A DNA stretch of 64,000 nucleotides from Phanerochaete sordida (Eukaryota; Basidiomycota; Agaricomycetes; Polyporales; Phanerochaetaceae). The position numbers and the translations under genes were made by a program. The stretch is taken from positions 124,001 through 188,000 of the forward strand of contig BPQB01000028.1 in NCBI GenBank assembly GCA_019973155.2, in the 5' to 3' direction. Shown piece after piece: positions 46,346-58,100 of this stretch. The first letter of the stretch is position 1, and every line of letters starts with the position of its first letter. A model generated the notes under the pieces. It had not been told where the DNA came from and made no database searches. It saw nothing but the letters and a program-made list of their open reading frames with translations.

Positions 46346-47472
46346 TCAGATCTGTAGTCCCATCCAACGCATGGCCGCGTCGAGATTCTCCTTGTCTTGT
46401 GCATCGACCTGCACGTTCTCGACCTCGAGATCTGCCTTCATATGCTCTTCTTTCGTCGTTCCGGACAACGGCGTGATACCACTCAGCTGCGCGAGTTTGT
46501 ACACAGCTTGTGCAGGCGATATTCCCTTGGTTTGCGCGAAGGTCGTCACCGCCGAGTGCGATAGCAGTGTGGGGGATCCGGTCAAGGTCCAGAAGGATCT
46601 GCGACATGACTATAAGCACCAGCGCCCCACCTTGACTGGCAGGAACGCACTGGTACTGTACGCTGTGCTTCCTGCAATACGCAAACACCTCCGCGTCCCA
46701 CTTGTTGCCCTCGTACCACCGGTTCTGGACGACCTGCACGCGGCGCCCGCCCTGCTGCTCGAGGGCCTCGAGCACGCGGACGTCGTACGTGTTGCTGACG
46801 CCGATATGCCTGACCTTGCCCGCGTCCTGCAGAGCGATGAGCGCCTTCCACGCCACGAGCGTGCGCGCGAGCGTGTCGAGCGGCGAGTGCAGAATGTAGC
46901 TGTCGACGTAGGACGTCCGCAGGTTCTTCAGCGAGTTGCTGAAGGAGGCCCGGATCTGAGTCTCGAGCTCTGCGCTTGCGTCGTACGGTATAGGCTTGCT
47001 CATGTCCTGTCCGTCGACTGAAGTAAACCTACGTCGCTAAGCAATGAGAACATATGAACATGGTATCACGTTGTGGCATACTTTGTCTGAAGGAATAGAT
47101 CTTCGCGTTTGATACCATGCTGCGTCTGCAAGGTATGGAGAGCTTCTCCTACGAGGTCCTCTCTGGTGACGAGGCGACAGCTCTGTTTGAGTATGTGTAG
47201 CACCCGTTATTGTGAACAAGCCACATACCGGTAGTGCTTCGGCTGGCCAGCTATACGCCGTTTCGTTTCATCGGATCAGCGGCCAAGACGAATAGTTCTG
47301 TGTTCTTACCTGTGTCTATCGCGCGGAAGCCGCTGAGGACAGCACTGACCACCAGGCTAGCTGTGCGCTCCTTCTTCCTGAAGTAGTGAAGTAATCAGGC
47401 AGGCTGCTGCGTGCATTGAAGTGGCTAGTAGAGGTACCAGGCAGTACCATAAATAATCCTACATGCAGTCAT
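46346..47472 (-). CDS. Aldo/keto reductase
   Basis: NADPH-dependent oxidoreductase with a TIM-barrel fold; substrate unknown. Six exons in transcription order: 47472..47438, 47377..47310, 47250..47229 (22 nt), 47162..47082, 47028..46651 and 46598..46346, giving 278 residues. The expected catalytic tetrad is visible: Asp in GFRAIDTA, Tyr in KHYREDLVG, Lys in LQTKFTSVDG and His in SYILHSPLDT. Further AKR motifs are GKVRHIGVSNTYDVRVLEAL, VVQNRWYEGN and SPAQAVYKLAQLSGITPLSG near the cofactor site. The N-terminus is short (MTACRIIYGTAW), beginning directly at the first barrel strand; the ATG at 47472 is in frame but a longer start further upstream is possible. It lies in tandem with CCR4 and paralogue A on the minus strand. 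Confidence 0.88.
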
Positions 47473-47913
47473 CCTGTCAGTACATGCAAGTCGAAGGTCA
47501 AGATCGTCTCATGAGACTCCGGATTTACCCTTTGAGATAGGCTCGTCGGCGGGAGTGGTGATGTAACCTTGCCTAGACGCCGCGTCATGCTGAGGACAGA
47601 GTTTCAGAGGAATTTATTAGAGACGTACACGCACAGGCTACAGAGGTTGCAGATTCATGACGTGGCGAACAAAACGACAGGAGCAAGCAAACTAAGCGAC
47701 ACAGGCACAGAAATAAGACCGGGATAAATCTGGATTCCACAAGGGAGCGGCAGCGCGAGGGCAATCTTAAAACGGAAGAGAAAAGGATGAGAAGGACAAG
47801 GTTATAGAACAGGAAAGGATCAAAGTGTATTTACAAGAGAAGTAAATGTAGCCGGGAGATGACAGGGGACGCGATGAACGGACAATGTTCGTGGATAATG
47901 ATACTCAATAACA
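47473..47913. other. Intergenic between the aldo/keto reductase and CCR4
   Basis: 441 bp with the CCR4 3' end and the reductase promoter. Nothing else recognised. Confidence 0.4.
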
Positions 47914-50332
47914 TCACCGAGACGACTCTGGGAAGACTGGTGGCGGCCGTGGAGCTGGCGCCTCCTTCTGCGGCTTCACGCGGAACTCGGAGACGATGCA
48001 CAAGTGGCTGGGAGAGCAATGAGTAAGCAAGAGGCATGACACCAAAATCGATGAAGAGACTTACTCGGACGGGAAGTGGGGGTTCGGGAATCCGACCACC
48101 TTGTCAATGTACGACTTCTCCACCTCGCCGAGAACAGCATTGACGGCCAAGCTCGAGGTCGAGTACCAGATGTAGTCGATGGGCTCCTTGAAGGTCGACG
48201 TGAAGTTCGTCATGGGGAGCTCGCCGATGGCGGCGTATGCGCTCTTCAAGCCGAACTTGTGGCGAAGGCCGTCCTGCGTGTACTTGCCGTACGTGTAGGA
48301 CATCCAGTCAGGGTGATCTGACGGCAGGCTGCCGGACGACAGGAACTCGTAGACGCCGCTGTCCGGAACCGAGTTAAAGTCTCCACAGACGATCGTCGGA
48401 ATCTTCGCGCCATCCGAATACGATGGCGGAGGACGCGACGACGCGTTGTTGTCGGACGAGCCGTCGGTGGGCGAAGCGGGTGCTGGTGGCCGCGGAGGGT
48501 ACTTGGCGAAGTTATTGGCAATCTTGTCTACCTCATCCATGAGAAGCGCGGCTTGCACCAGCTTGACATCCCGGAACTGCGGGTCCCAGTGGAGATGCGC
48601 GTTGGCGACGATGAAGCGAGTACCGGATTCCTTGTTCTCGAACAAACTGACGATAGCGATATGGTCTTTCGTGAGGACACGGTTGAACATGTCGTCTGTC
48701 TTCTTGAGGTCGGCGCGCTGCATGGCCACCGTGCTGAATTCGACAAGGTGCTTCTCGACCAGTGTATACCTGACACCATTTGTGAGTATCACAACATAAA
48801 CAGCGAATCAAGAGAGAGCTCACTTCGATGCCTTAAAGAAGATGGCACAGCCATCGACCATTCTCCGATCGGCCTCTCCCATCGTCTTATACCGAGACTT
48901 GGGCCAAAAGACGCCATCGTACCCCTGCTCTGATAGGGTCGCAAGGAAGAACTCCTCGTACTGGGCGATGTCCACTTCTTGCAGGCAGACGAAGTCGCAG
49001 TCGTGGCTCTTGATCTCTTCCATAATGAGATCCTTCCGGTACTTCCACGTGAGAGCCCAGGACGGGGTGTAGCCGTAGACCCGCTCCGTAGCGCACCGCT
49101 CGCACAGAATGTTGTAGGAGAGCACGCTGAACGTCTCCACGTTCGGATCGCTCTGCATGTTCTCCCGCTCCGTCGGTGAGATGAGGTTTCGCCACATGCG
49201 TGCTGGAGGAGGTGTAGGCGCTGAGCACGAATCCCGCAGATGTGCGATCAATGCCGGAGTTCCCTGTTCTTGCACCATATGCTTCAGCGAGGGGTCTATG
49301 GGGTTGCCCTCGATGCCTAGCGTCTGCAGTTGATGCAGGGTACCCAACTCCGAGGGCAGCGTCGTGATGTGGTTGTCGAACAAGTAGAGCTCCTTCAGGG
49401 ACGTGAGCAGGCCCAGCTCCGGAGGTACAGTGACCAGGCTGTTTCCGGAGAGGTCCAAGAGCTCCAAATGTTTCAACCTTGTGATCTCTGGTGGAATGCT
49501 CGTGAGCGCGTTGTGGTTGAGGTACAGGTTGATCAGGAACGAGAAGGAGAACAGGCCAGACGTCGGAGGGAGGTTCTTGATGTTGACACCGCCCATGTCC
49601 AACGACGTCCATGTGTTCGCCGGCGCTTTCGGTGCTGTTGGTCTTGGCCTCTCAGCAACGGAAGCGGCAGTGGTGGAGCCCCCTGCGGTGGACGTCGGGG
49701 AAGCCCCATTCGCGACGGCGGTGGAAGATGTTGAAGTCGGTGTGCCGTTAGCCTCGCCATCCTTCGCAGCTCCGTTCGGGTCTATCACTTTGACAGCGTT
49801 GGGATTTGTGATGGGGATTGCGGACTTCTGTACGGTTCTTGAAGCCATGGCGCTTGCCCGGGCTCGGTGGTGTGGAGACCTCGACGCTCGTATCATCTGC
49901 GATACAGTGAGCTCCATGCTCATGCAAAATGGATTCAGCACGCACCTCGCACTTCATCAGCTGATTCTGCCAGTGGGGAGTCATGATCTGGGCGACTGCC
50001 CCATTCCCCGGCGACCCGTTCGGCACAAGACCCGAGTGCGTCCCTGGTATGCCATTCCCGTTGGGCGGAGACTGGTAGTGGGCGTGCGATAACGAGTTCT
50101 GGTGGTGGTGGTGACCCATTGGGCCGGGCATGTGGGGGTGAGGATGATGCTGGAGGGCGGTCATGCCGCCATTCGCATGAGTGAACAGCGGGTAGGGAGA
50201 AGTGCCTGGGGGCTGCGGGGGTCCCAGGACGTTATGGTGAGCATTACGCGACCATGGTGTCTGGTCGTGCAGCTGCCCAGGGTGTTGTGAGAGCTTGTGT
50301 GCGATGCCAGGGGATTGTTGTGCGTAGTACAT
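47914..50332 (-). CDS. CCR4: CCR4-type poly(A) exonuclease (CCR4-NOT complex)
   Basis: Catalytic deadenylase of CCR4-NOT, shortening mRNA poly(A) tails. Four exons in transcription order: 50332..49946, 49896..48824, 48769..48065 and 48007..47914, giving 752 residues. The N-terminus is rich in His, Gln, Pro and Asn. Leucine-rich repeats follow (LINLYLNHNALTSIPPEI; LELLDLSGNSLVTVPPELG; LKELYLFDNHITTLPSELG), which is the usual Not1/Caf1-binding region. The EEP nuclease domain follows, with FSVLSYNILCERCA, FVCLQEVD (catalytic Glu), ANAHLHWDP, TIVCGDFNS and a final FPSD/HLCIVSEF, where the last intron splits the catalytic Asp-His. The start is the first ATG, MYYAQQSPG. It is divergent from the mevalonate decarboxylase gene. 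Confidence 0.94.
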
Positions 50333-50999
50333 GGCATTGACTGTAAGCGTCGCCGTGGTCGCTGATGTGGTTGGGACAAGAGGCACACTAGCGGAGAAGA
50401 GTAGTTAATAAAGGAGTACGGATTGAATGGATGTGCTGTTTGCGTACAGCCAGGACTGCGGGGGGCGAGTGCTTCTGGAGAGCAGTCGTTAACCACAAAG
50501 GACTGATCGGCTGTCGACGACTGAGGCTTGAGGGGATAGAGAGGGTGTGTGTCGGTGTATGAGAGGGAGAAGAAAGCGCGAAGTTGAGTCGTGGCAATCG
50601 GGCGTCGTCGTGAGCGAGCGTGGCGTGCAAGTGGTCGATGTGCAAGATGACGACTCGGGCTCGACAAAAGCGGCCTACCCGCCCTCAATTACCTAATCAA
50701 GGCAATCGTCGGGAGCGCTCTCTGGCAAAATCCCCAAGGTTCGAGACCAATTTGTCAGACTCTGGCCCTTTAGCACAGCTTTCGGGTAAAAGCTGAGATT
50801 TGCCCAGCCGCCTTCCCTTTATGGCTGCAGTGCTAATGATTATGGGCGCCAAAGTAGCATCGCGTCTACATTTTCGCGAGTCGTGCAACCTCGCTGCTGC
50901 AGACATCGTGCCATCGGACTGTATACCCCAGGCTTGCTATAAAACCACCTACACTCTTTCCTTAGAACAAGCTTAATTACCCCCACGACCATCTCAGAA
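50333..50999. promoter_or_regulatory. Divergent promoter region of CCR4 and MVD1
   Basis: 667 bp. It contains a long CCR4 5' region and a TATA box near the MVD1 start, listed separately. No gene recognised. Confidence 0.45.
50938..50944 (+). promoter_or_regulatory. TATA box of MVD1 (TATAAAA)
   Basis: TATAAAA ends 55 bp before the MVD1 ATG, at a plausible distance for a fungal core promoter. Confidence 0.45.
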
Positions 51000-52312
51000 A
51001 TGTCCATCTACCAAGCCACCGCTTCTGCGCCCGTAAACATCGCCTGCATAAAGTGAGTCGCCAGGCGGAAACACCTCACACGTTACCCATGTTCGAACCA
51101 GATACTGGGGAAAGCGGGACACGAAGCTTATTCTGCCCACCAATTCGTCGCTGTCGGTCACACTCGACCAAGACCATCTTCGGTCAACCACAACCTCGCG
51201 GGCGGACCCGTCCTTCGAGAAGGACCGGCTGTGGCTGAACGGAATTGAGGAGGAGATTAAGGAAGGGGGAAGACTCGCAACATGCATCCGTGAGATGAAG
51301 AGGTTGAGGCGTGAAGTTGAGGAGAAGGACGCGAAAGAGCCAAAGGTGCGCTTTGAGGTCATGCCAGCGAGGCACAGCACGCTGACGCTGAAGTCAGCTC
51401 TCCTCGTACGCCGTACACATCTGCTCGCGAAACAACTTCCCTACTGCTGCCGGCCTCGCCTCCTCTGCGTCCGGCTTCGCAGCTCTCGTCGCTTCGCTGG
51501 CTGCGCTCTACAAGCTCCCCGCCACGCCGTCCCAACTCTCCCTAATCGCACGGCAAGGCTCAGGCTCCGCGTGTCGCTCGCTTTTCGGCGGATACGTGGC
51601 GTGGGAGATGGGCTCGTCGCCCGACGGCAGCGACTCGCTCGCGATCGAAGTCGCGCCCCAGTCGCATTGGCCTGACATCCACGCGCTCATCTGTGTCGTC
51701 TCGGACGACAAGAAGGGCACGAGCTCGACCTCGGGCATGCAGCGCACCGTCGAGACCTCGCCCCTGCTCCAGCACCGCATCAAGGAGGTCGTCCCCGCGC
51801 GCATGGCCGCGATCCAGCGCGCCATCCTCGCGCGCGACTTTGACGCGTTCGCGCGTATCACCATGCAGGACTCGAACCAGTTCCACGCCGTCTGCCTCGA
51901 CACGGACCCGCCCATCTTTTACATGAACGACGTGTCGCGCACGATCATCGCGCTCATCACCGAGTACAACCGCGTTTCCGTCGCGAACGGCGGCACGCTC
52001 AAGGCTGCGTACACGTACGACGCGGGCCCGAACGCGGTCATCTACGCGCCGAAGGAGAACATGAAGGAGATCGTCGCGATGATCGTCAAGTACTTCCCCC
52101 AGGCCGATGCTTTCAAGGACCCATTCCAGCTCTTCGGCGCGGCTGGCGTCGAGGGCTCGGTCGTCGAGGGCTTCAACGCGGCCGTTGCGAAGCCATTCGA
52201 CGTGGGCGCCGTCAAGAACCTCATTCACACGCGCGTTGGCGACGGCCCGCGTGTGTTGGGTGCCGAGGAGGCTCTTCTTGGGGCCAACGGCCTGCCCAAG
52301 ACTGTTGCTTGA
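51000..52312 (+). CDS. MVD1: Diphosphomevalonate decarboxylase
   Basis: ATP-dependent decarboxylation of mevalonate diphosphate to isopentenyl diphosphate; mevalonate pathway, feeding sterols and other isoprenoids. Three exons: 51000..51052, 51102..51345 and 51398..52312, giving 403 residues. GHMP-kinase-superfamily features are intact: SAPVNIACIK/YWGKRD, LPTNSSLSVTL, NNFPTAAGLASSASGFAAL (phosphate loop), RQGSGSACRSLFGGYVAWE, QDSNQFHAVCLDT and AYTYDAGPNAVIY. Length matches the family (about 395-405). The third exon carries three quarters of the protein. Confidence 0.96.
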
Positions 52313-52539
52313 TTTTAGAGGGATACAGATATAGATTGTAATATTGTAATTGGGATGCATGCAAGTTATTGGACTGCACTAGGAACTCAGAGCCTGCACG
52401 CCGTTCTGAAACTTATTGAGCTGGACTACTCACAACTGTTACTTAGAGTTGTCGCAGGAAAGGCTGGAAATCGAGGTTGAGCGAACTCTCGGGCGTCTAC
52501 AGTCCGCTGCGGCGGAGGACTTGTTCACAACTTTCTCTC

Positions 52540-53520
52540 ATGCAAGCCACCATCCGCAGGACATTCTTCGCTCAGACAAGACTCAGCTTGGCTTCTATAT
52601 GTGGCTCTTCGCCAAGGTGCTACAGCGCAAGATCTGCTCCACAAGAGACTGAGAGCGCGGCGCCCGACCCCTACGCCGAACAGGAAAGGCATGAGATCAG
52701 GACGGTTTATGGCTTCAAGCTTGAGCCAGTCAAAGGCGCGTCCGCTCCTTGTTGGACATCTTGTAGCTGCTGATAAGGCTTCACTGACATTAGCGGTGAG
52801 AGCCAAAGCAGCTAAACGGCCGTCTTATGAACTGGAACGTCCTATCCTTCCCCTCCCGGAGCCGCCACCACGGCCGACATATCCAACACCATGGCTCGAG
52901 GACGAAGACTGCCCTATCTATCTCGAGCCCCTCTATCGTCGAATGTGGCGGATATCCCACAAACGCACGTTCAACGACAAAACAGGCGTATTCAAGAGGG
53001 TGCTCTGGCTCTGCAAGCACATGACCTTCACTGAGAGACGCTTTGCAGACGAGTATGTCCAGAGATTGACGGAATTCATAGTGAAAGCGAGGGTGAGCAC
53101 TACTGCGCTTCGTTCTATGGTCTCCCTCACAATAGTCCGCCGCAGCACAATGGTCGCCACATTGAGCAAATAGGAAACGACGTCTTTTACGCGACGAACA
53201 CGTTCAATGCCTACCAGACCAAGAAAGACCGCAGGAAATTCCCTGGAATCACGCGCCATGACATCTACTTCGCCTACGAGGCCGAAAAGCTGTGGGAAGA
53301 GTACCTCTTCGCGCGCAAAGCGAAGCTTCCGCCGCCGAGCGTGAAGTCGCTGGGTGTCGTGGTCCGGTCTGTGCGAGCCTATGGGATCTCAGTCTCGAAA
53401 TGGATCACGAACAAGGCGTCGGAATTCACCTTTGGAGCCGACATAAACCGGGCAGTCTCTGAGGATGCGGGCGACACCACGGCCTCACCGCCGCCAACGG
53501 AGCAGGACCCCTCGTCATGA
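52540..53520 (+). CDS. Orphan protein B, likely mitochondrial; paralogue of the gene at 45217-46122
   Basis: Three exons: 52540..52735, 52794..53092 and 53146..53520, giving 289 residues. No named domain recognised. It has a presequence-like N-terminus ending in RCYSA (MQATIRRTFFAQTRLSLASI). Blocks shared with copy A are YGFKLEPVK, LPEPPPRPTYPT, YLEPLYRRMWRI, LCKHMTFTERRFADEYV, HIEQIGNDVFYATNT, FPGITRHDIYFAYEAEKLWE and FARKAKLPP. Intron 1 (52736..52793) must start with GC (GCGCGT) to match the phase and position of copy A's GT intron; a CTGAC branch site and TTAG acceptor are in place. The tail is ~45 residues longer than in A and low in complexity. It follows MVD1 in tandem, 227 bp downstream. 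Confidence 0.7.
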
Positions 53521-54120
53521 CCCATCTGGCCGCCTCGCACCTTACCCTACGCCTTCCGCGAGCCTCTCGCGATTTGCTCCAGGATAGCTAGGCGGCACTA
53601 CGCGTCGTATTTAGTACGTACGTGTCTCACTGTCCCGACCACACGCTGACCGTCCTTCTGCTGCGCAGAATATTGTCAACATACCATATCATGTACCATT
53701 TCAGGAACTGTGGACCGTTCAACACAATCCGATACACGTTTGCCATTCACTCCCTTCCTTTGCCGCAAATTGTCGACCGTTGACCAGATTTCTGGACTAT
53801 GCATATGCGCTGGGCGCCTCCCTATCCAGATATCCAGACCAATCGGTACTTCGTCGGGATGCCAGCATGAGCGCCACAGTAACCAGAAAGTAGTCCTTTA
53901 GACCAAAGTGTGCTTGTGGAAATCGAAAATCGACCATCCAGAGATATCCAGATACTCGCTTTAGGCCCTTCTGTCCCACGGTCATGTCCTCGGCCAACCC
54001 GTCATGGTCCGTCAGTCACCTTTGCACCGCAGCTAGTTTTCCTAGGATCGCATCGTATAAAAGGACATCTGGGAATGCCTAGGACCTGGTTACATTCCAG
54101 GATCGCTCAACCTCGACACT
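53521..54120. other. Intergenic upstream of the small orphan gene
   Basis: 600 bp with no coding signal. TATAAAA at 54056..54062 lies 58 bp before the next ATG and is the likely core promoter of that gene. Confidence 0.45.
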
Positions 54121-54837
54121 ATGTCTTTCCCTGCTCGCATCGTCAAGGAACTAGCCAGCAGCTATTCACCTTTAGCACGTGCCACTATACAACTGGTGAA
54201 ACAGCTCGACAAGAGCACCGCCAACGCAGCTCTGGCTCGAGGACGGTCGAGCCTCCACGAGGCTGTCAGCGACATCGTGCAGTCGCAGGAAGTCATGACT
54301 GACGGGGAGTGCACCGAACTCTTGGAACAGGTTGAGCTGTACGTAGTGGCAGATTCATATGCATTGCGCCAGATGCTAAACTTTCACGTAGTATCAGCGG
54401 CGAGGGTGATATCATCGACAGTGCCCTGCGATCCCTGGTCGATTCTGGAATTACGAAGCAGGTCCTGCGACTCAAGGAACGATGCAAGCTGTGGGCGAAG
54501 GTCGAAGCGTTCGAGGCCAACGCGCAGTCGCTCCTCGTTAAAGTGAAGGTAAAATGTATTGCCAAGTGTTTGCAGCCCACAAGCCTGATAGACAATTTGT
54601 AGACTATAACCACTCGCCGTCAGAGTACCTGGCTCCGTCACCGCAAGTCGATCGCAAGCGCTTTGTCGGACATCGCATGCGAGAAACCTATATCAGATCG
54701 CTTTGCATTTTGCGGCCGACCTGTTGGCCAAGGTCTGTCAATATCGCTGAATAGTACGTGTCGCGCTGAGACTTTCCGTTTCTTTTCTTGCTGAACTCAT
54801 CATAGCGTGCGAGTCGTGCTCCATCTGGGTTATCTAG
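54121..54837 (+). CDS. Small orphan protein, unknown function
   Basis: Four exons: 54121..54338, 54392..54548, 54624..54753 and 54806..54837, giving 178 residues. The N-terminal two thirds look like a helical protein (ARIVKELASSYSPLARATIQ; ECTELLEQVELISGEGDIID; TKQVLRLKERCKLWAKVEAF). I know no family for it. The TATA box at 54056..54062 and in-phase GT-AG junctions 1 and 2 support the gene. The last two exons are less certain: exon 3 could read through to a stop a few codons later, which would change only the C-terminus. Composition is close to that of its neighbours. Confidence 0.5.
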
Positions 54838-55179
54838 CATCGTTGAGGCACACACTATTCTATGGTCGCGCTCTAAATGTCCTGTCAACATATCCTGCGT
54901 ATTCTATGCTATAGCAGAATCGACCAGTCTCGCCGGGATGCGATACATTCTATAATGGACAGAAAATTATCACCACGGCGATCCAGGGTGCTCCGTGTCC
55001 GGGGTTATAAACGATTATTATGCCCGGTCCTCTCGATGATCCAAGCGCGCTACACATACCAATCAGAAGACAACCTCCCGTCGATTGGCGATTCATGATG
55101 TCCAGCGAGATAGAAAGGCAGCGCGCGACTCTGATTCGACAATGCCCAGGTATAACCGTGGAAGACTGCTTTGCTGCTG
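54838..55179. other. Convergent 3' region between the small orphan gene and muskelin
   Basis: 342 bp between stop codons. Nothing recognised. Confidence 0.4.
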
Positions 55180-58100
55180 CTAATATACATCCGCAGAGTC
55201 CACATTAATGAGCCTGATCAGGTCCTTGTCCGGCTGCTTCGCGTCGGCATTCACGAAAGCCATGAGCTGCTCGAACACCTCTGTCCGCTGTGCGTACCGC
55301 TCCGGCGACGCGGCGCGCACCCTCTCCAGCTTCTCCTCCTCCGAGTCCTCCAGCATGCTGACGACGGACTTGGGCTCGGAGGTTGAGCCGGCAGGTACGC
55401 CGGCCATGGGGTCGTCCGCGTCGAGCTTCCTGGTGGGCGACGACGGCGAATCGTCGTCGCGCGACCGCTTCCGCGTAGAAGGGGCCTGGGGCGACAGGAG
55501 GTGCGCGAGCAGCTCGCGGAAGGATGTTGTCTCTTCTGCGTCGCTGTGGTCGACGACAGCGGAGACCTCGGTCTGGAGGTAGGAGAGCGCCTTGATAGGC
55601 GTCGAGTCCTTGCAGAGCTCTCGGAACCTGCAATCGCTTAGCTTCTCGGAGACGCTGCAGACGACAGAGACGTACTGTTGCTGCCGTATCAGGTATTTTC
55701 CTCGCCGTATCATGTCATCAGAAGAGGGTCTGCGTGACAATTAATATAGGCCCTGCTGCCAGACGTTGCACTAAGGCTCACCGTAACAAACTCATCTTCC
55801 AGAAGTCGTCCAACCGATCTTTGCCGCGACCCATATCGACATCCTCGATACGCTCTTCAGAGGCAGCCCGGCCTCCACCACTGGCAGTCGCTCGTACGGA
55901 CGATAGTCGAGGCTGCCCCTCCTCTGGAGGTGGCTCGAGACAGGCGTTACCGCCGTGCATATAGGACATCTTGGACGTTGGGTCATAAACGACTTGATGG
56001 GCGTAGCGGGCCAGCGGTGACGACGAGCTGCCCTCCGCGGGAAGGATCTTCGTCCACTTGCCCGGTCGCTCGGGGCGGTCGTACCTGTAGACCCAGTATG
56101 GCGAATCGCTCTCGAGCACGATATCCGTGCGAGACTGACTCCGGGTCAAGCCGCAGAACCTGTGATTTTTTTTTTGACTTTTAGCGGGGCCGTGGCTATA
56201 GGGGAGGACGTGCTTACACGTATATTTCCCGTAGTTCGGGGTCAAGAGTGGCGCGCTGGGTAAAACAGGCGTCCGGGCCTCCAGCGGAGGAGAAATTGGA
56301 GAACAGTTCCGTAACAGTGTTCGTCGGGATGTGATATGCGTACATGTCGGACAGGTATTTGTCCTCTCTTTGGCCACCGAAAACGAACAGCGTTTGCATC
56401 TTCTGATCAAGAACCATGGAGTGTCCTAGTGTAGGCGTGAATACAAACTTCAGGCATATTATGGGGGAATCGTACCGAAGCGCGAAGGTATGCTTGGGTA
56501 TGCGGTCGAATTTTCCGGAGACCTGCTCGGTAGTCAGTATGAAGGGCTGTAACTAGGTAGATGGCACGTACTGGCACATTTTCCACTTATTCTTTTTAAT
56601 GTCGTAGCTATAGAGGCCGGAAAATTTCAACGACTCCCAATCGCCATCCACAACTCTTCCGCCGGAGACGTAGATCATCTGCGCGGTAGAGTCGATGGCC
56701 ATCTGGTGATCGAAGACAATGGGTGGACCACCGGCTGCCTAAAAGACGTCGCATTAGTCATGCTGTACGTGCATACATGCATATGATTAACTTGCCGAGG
56801 TGTCTCTGAAGAGCAACTCCCACTTCCCAGCGTCCCTACCTCTGGTATGATATCGATAGAACTGTGCATTATGACTAGATGCAGATGTTGAGCGCGAACT
56901 TCCGAGAAGTTCGGGTGTGGTCATGCGCCGGGGACTGACAGGCGAGGTAGCCGGGGCGTCGAACCCACTGGAGTGCACGCTCGTGGCGGGTATCTCGCCG
57001 ATGTCTCCCGCATTGCCCTCGTCGAGCCGTCCGAAAATATAAATGTCGCCAGTGGAAGAATCAAAGACCATCTTGTGACACGACCGTGGGCCGGGGCCGT
57101 TAGGTTCTCGCTGAGTGGCAAAGCTGACGATGTTCCACGACTCCGCGCGTACGTCGAAGGCCCAGAAGTCGTCCAAGTTCCTCTGGCCGTCCCAGCCGCC
57201 GAAGAGGTAGATCATGCCGCATTCGTGATCTATGCACATCGCGTGCCCGCTCCGCGCGCTTGGTGCATCGCCGTCCGCATTGAGTGCGTTCAGTCGAGTC
57301 CATTGAGCCTGAGGTTGCTGAGAGAGCAGCGACGTAGTAAACAGACCAGCGGAGGCGATGGATGCAAGAAGGGACTCGCTATTTGTGAAGTTCCCTTGAA
57401 TAACGAGAGAGGTATGGAGGTCGGTGATGAGAGGGTGTTCCAGCTGGAGGCCGGAACGCTCCAACACTGACTGGAACGGTCCCAGAAATCGGCGCTGTCG
57501 CAGGTGCTTCAGGACATGGCGCAGCATTATTATTTCTTGAAACTGAGTAAAGTCAACACATAATTCCGCTGTCAGCAGAGCAAGCTGACCTCTTCATGCT
57601 TCGTCTTCACTTCAGCGACATGCCGTTCGTCGACGACCCCATTCAAGGCAACGTACCAGATGGATGTGTGAAAGCTTTGACCATGCGCACTGCCACATTT
57701 TTTAATATATGGGCAGACAACGTTGGTTCAAACGTACGACAGTGGTTCTATCTTCACATAGCGCGTGGGGAAGGCCAATCCCGCTTGGTTCACGCTACGG
57801 ATATAGAACGTCTCTGGTGTAGAATCGTTCTTCAAGCCGCTATGCAAAACCTCGGTCATGTTATCTTCAGAAAGTCCGACATAAAGCTTGAACTCCTTCA
57901 TGTTGCATGGGTGCGCTTCATGTGGCGAACGTCATGACCCTATCCGCAGACTGAGGGACGCCACGTACGTCTGTGAAACTGAAGCAATTCAGTCACAATG
58001 CAAGATGTACATCATCCAGACTAACCTTCCCAAAGGTGATGCTTTCTGCAGCAGCGCTCAGTAGGGCTGCGGCGCTGACGAATGGCTGGGGTACTCAACT

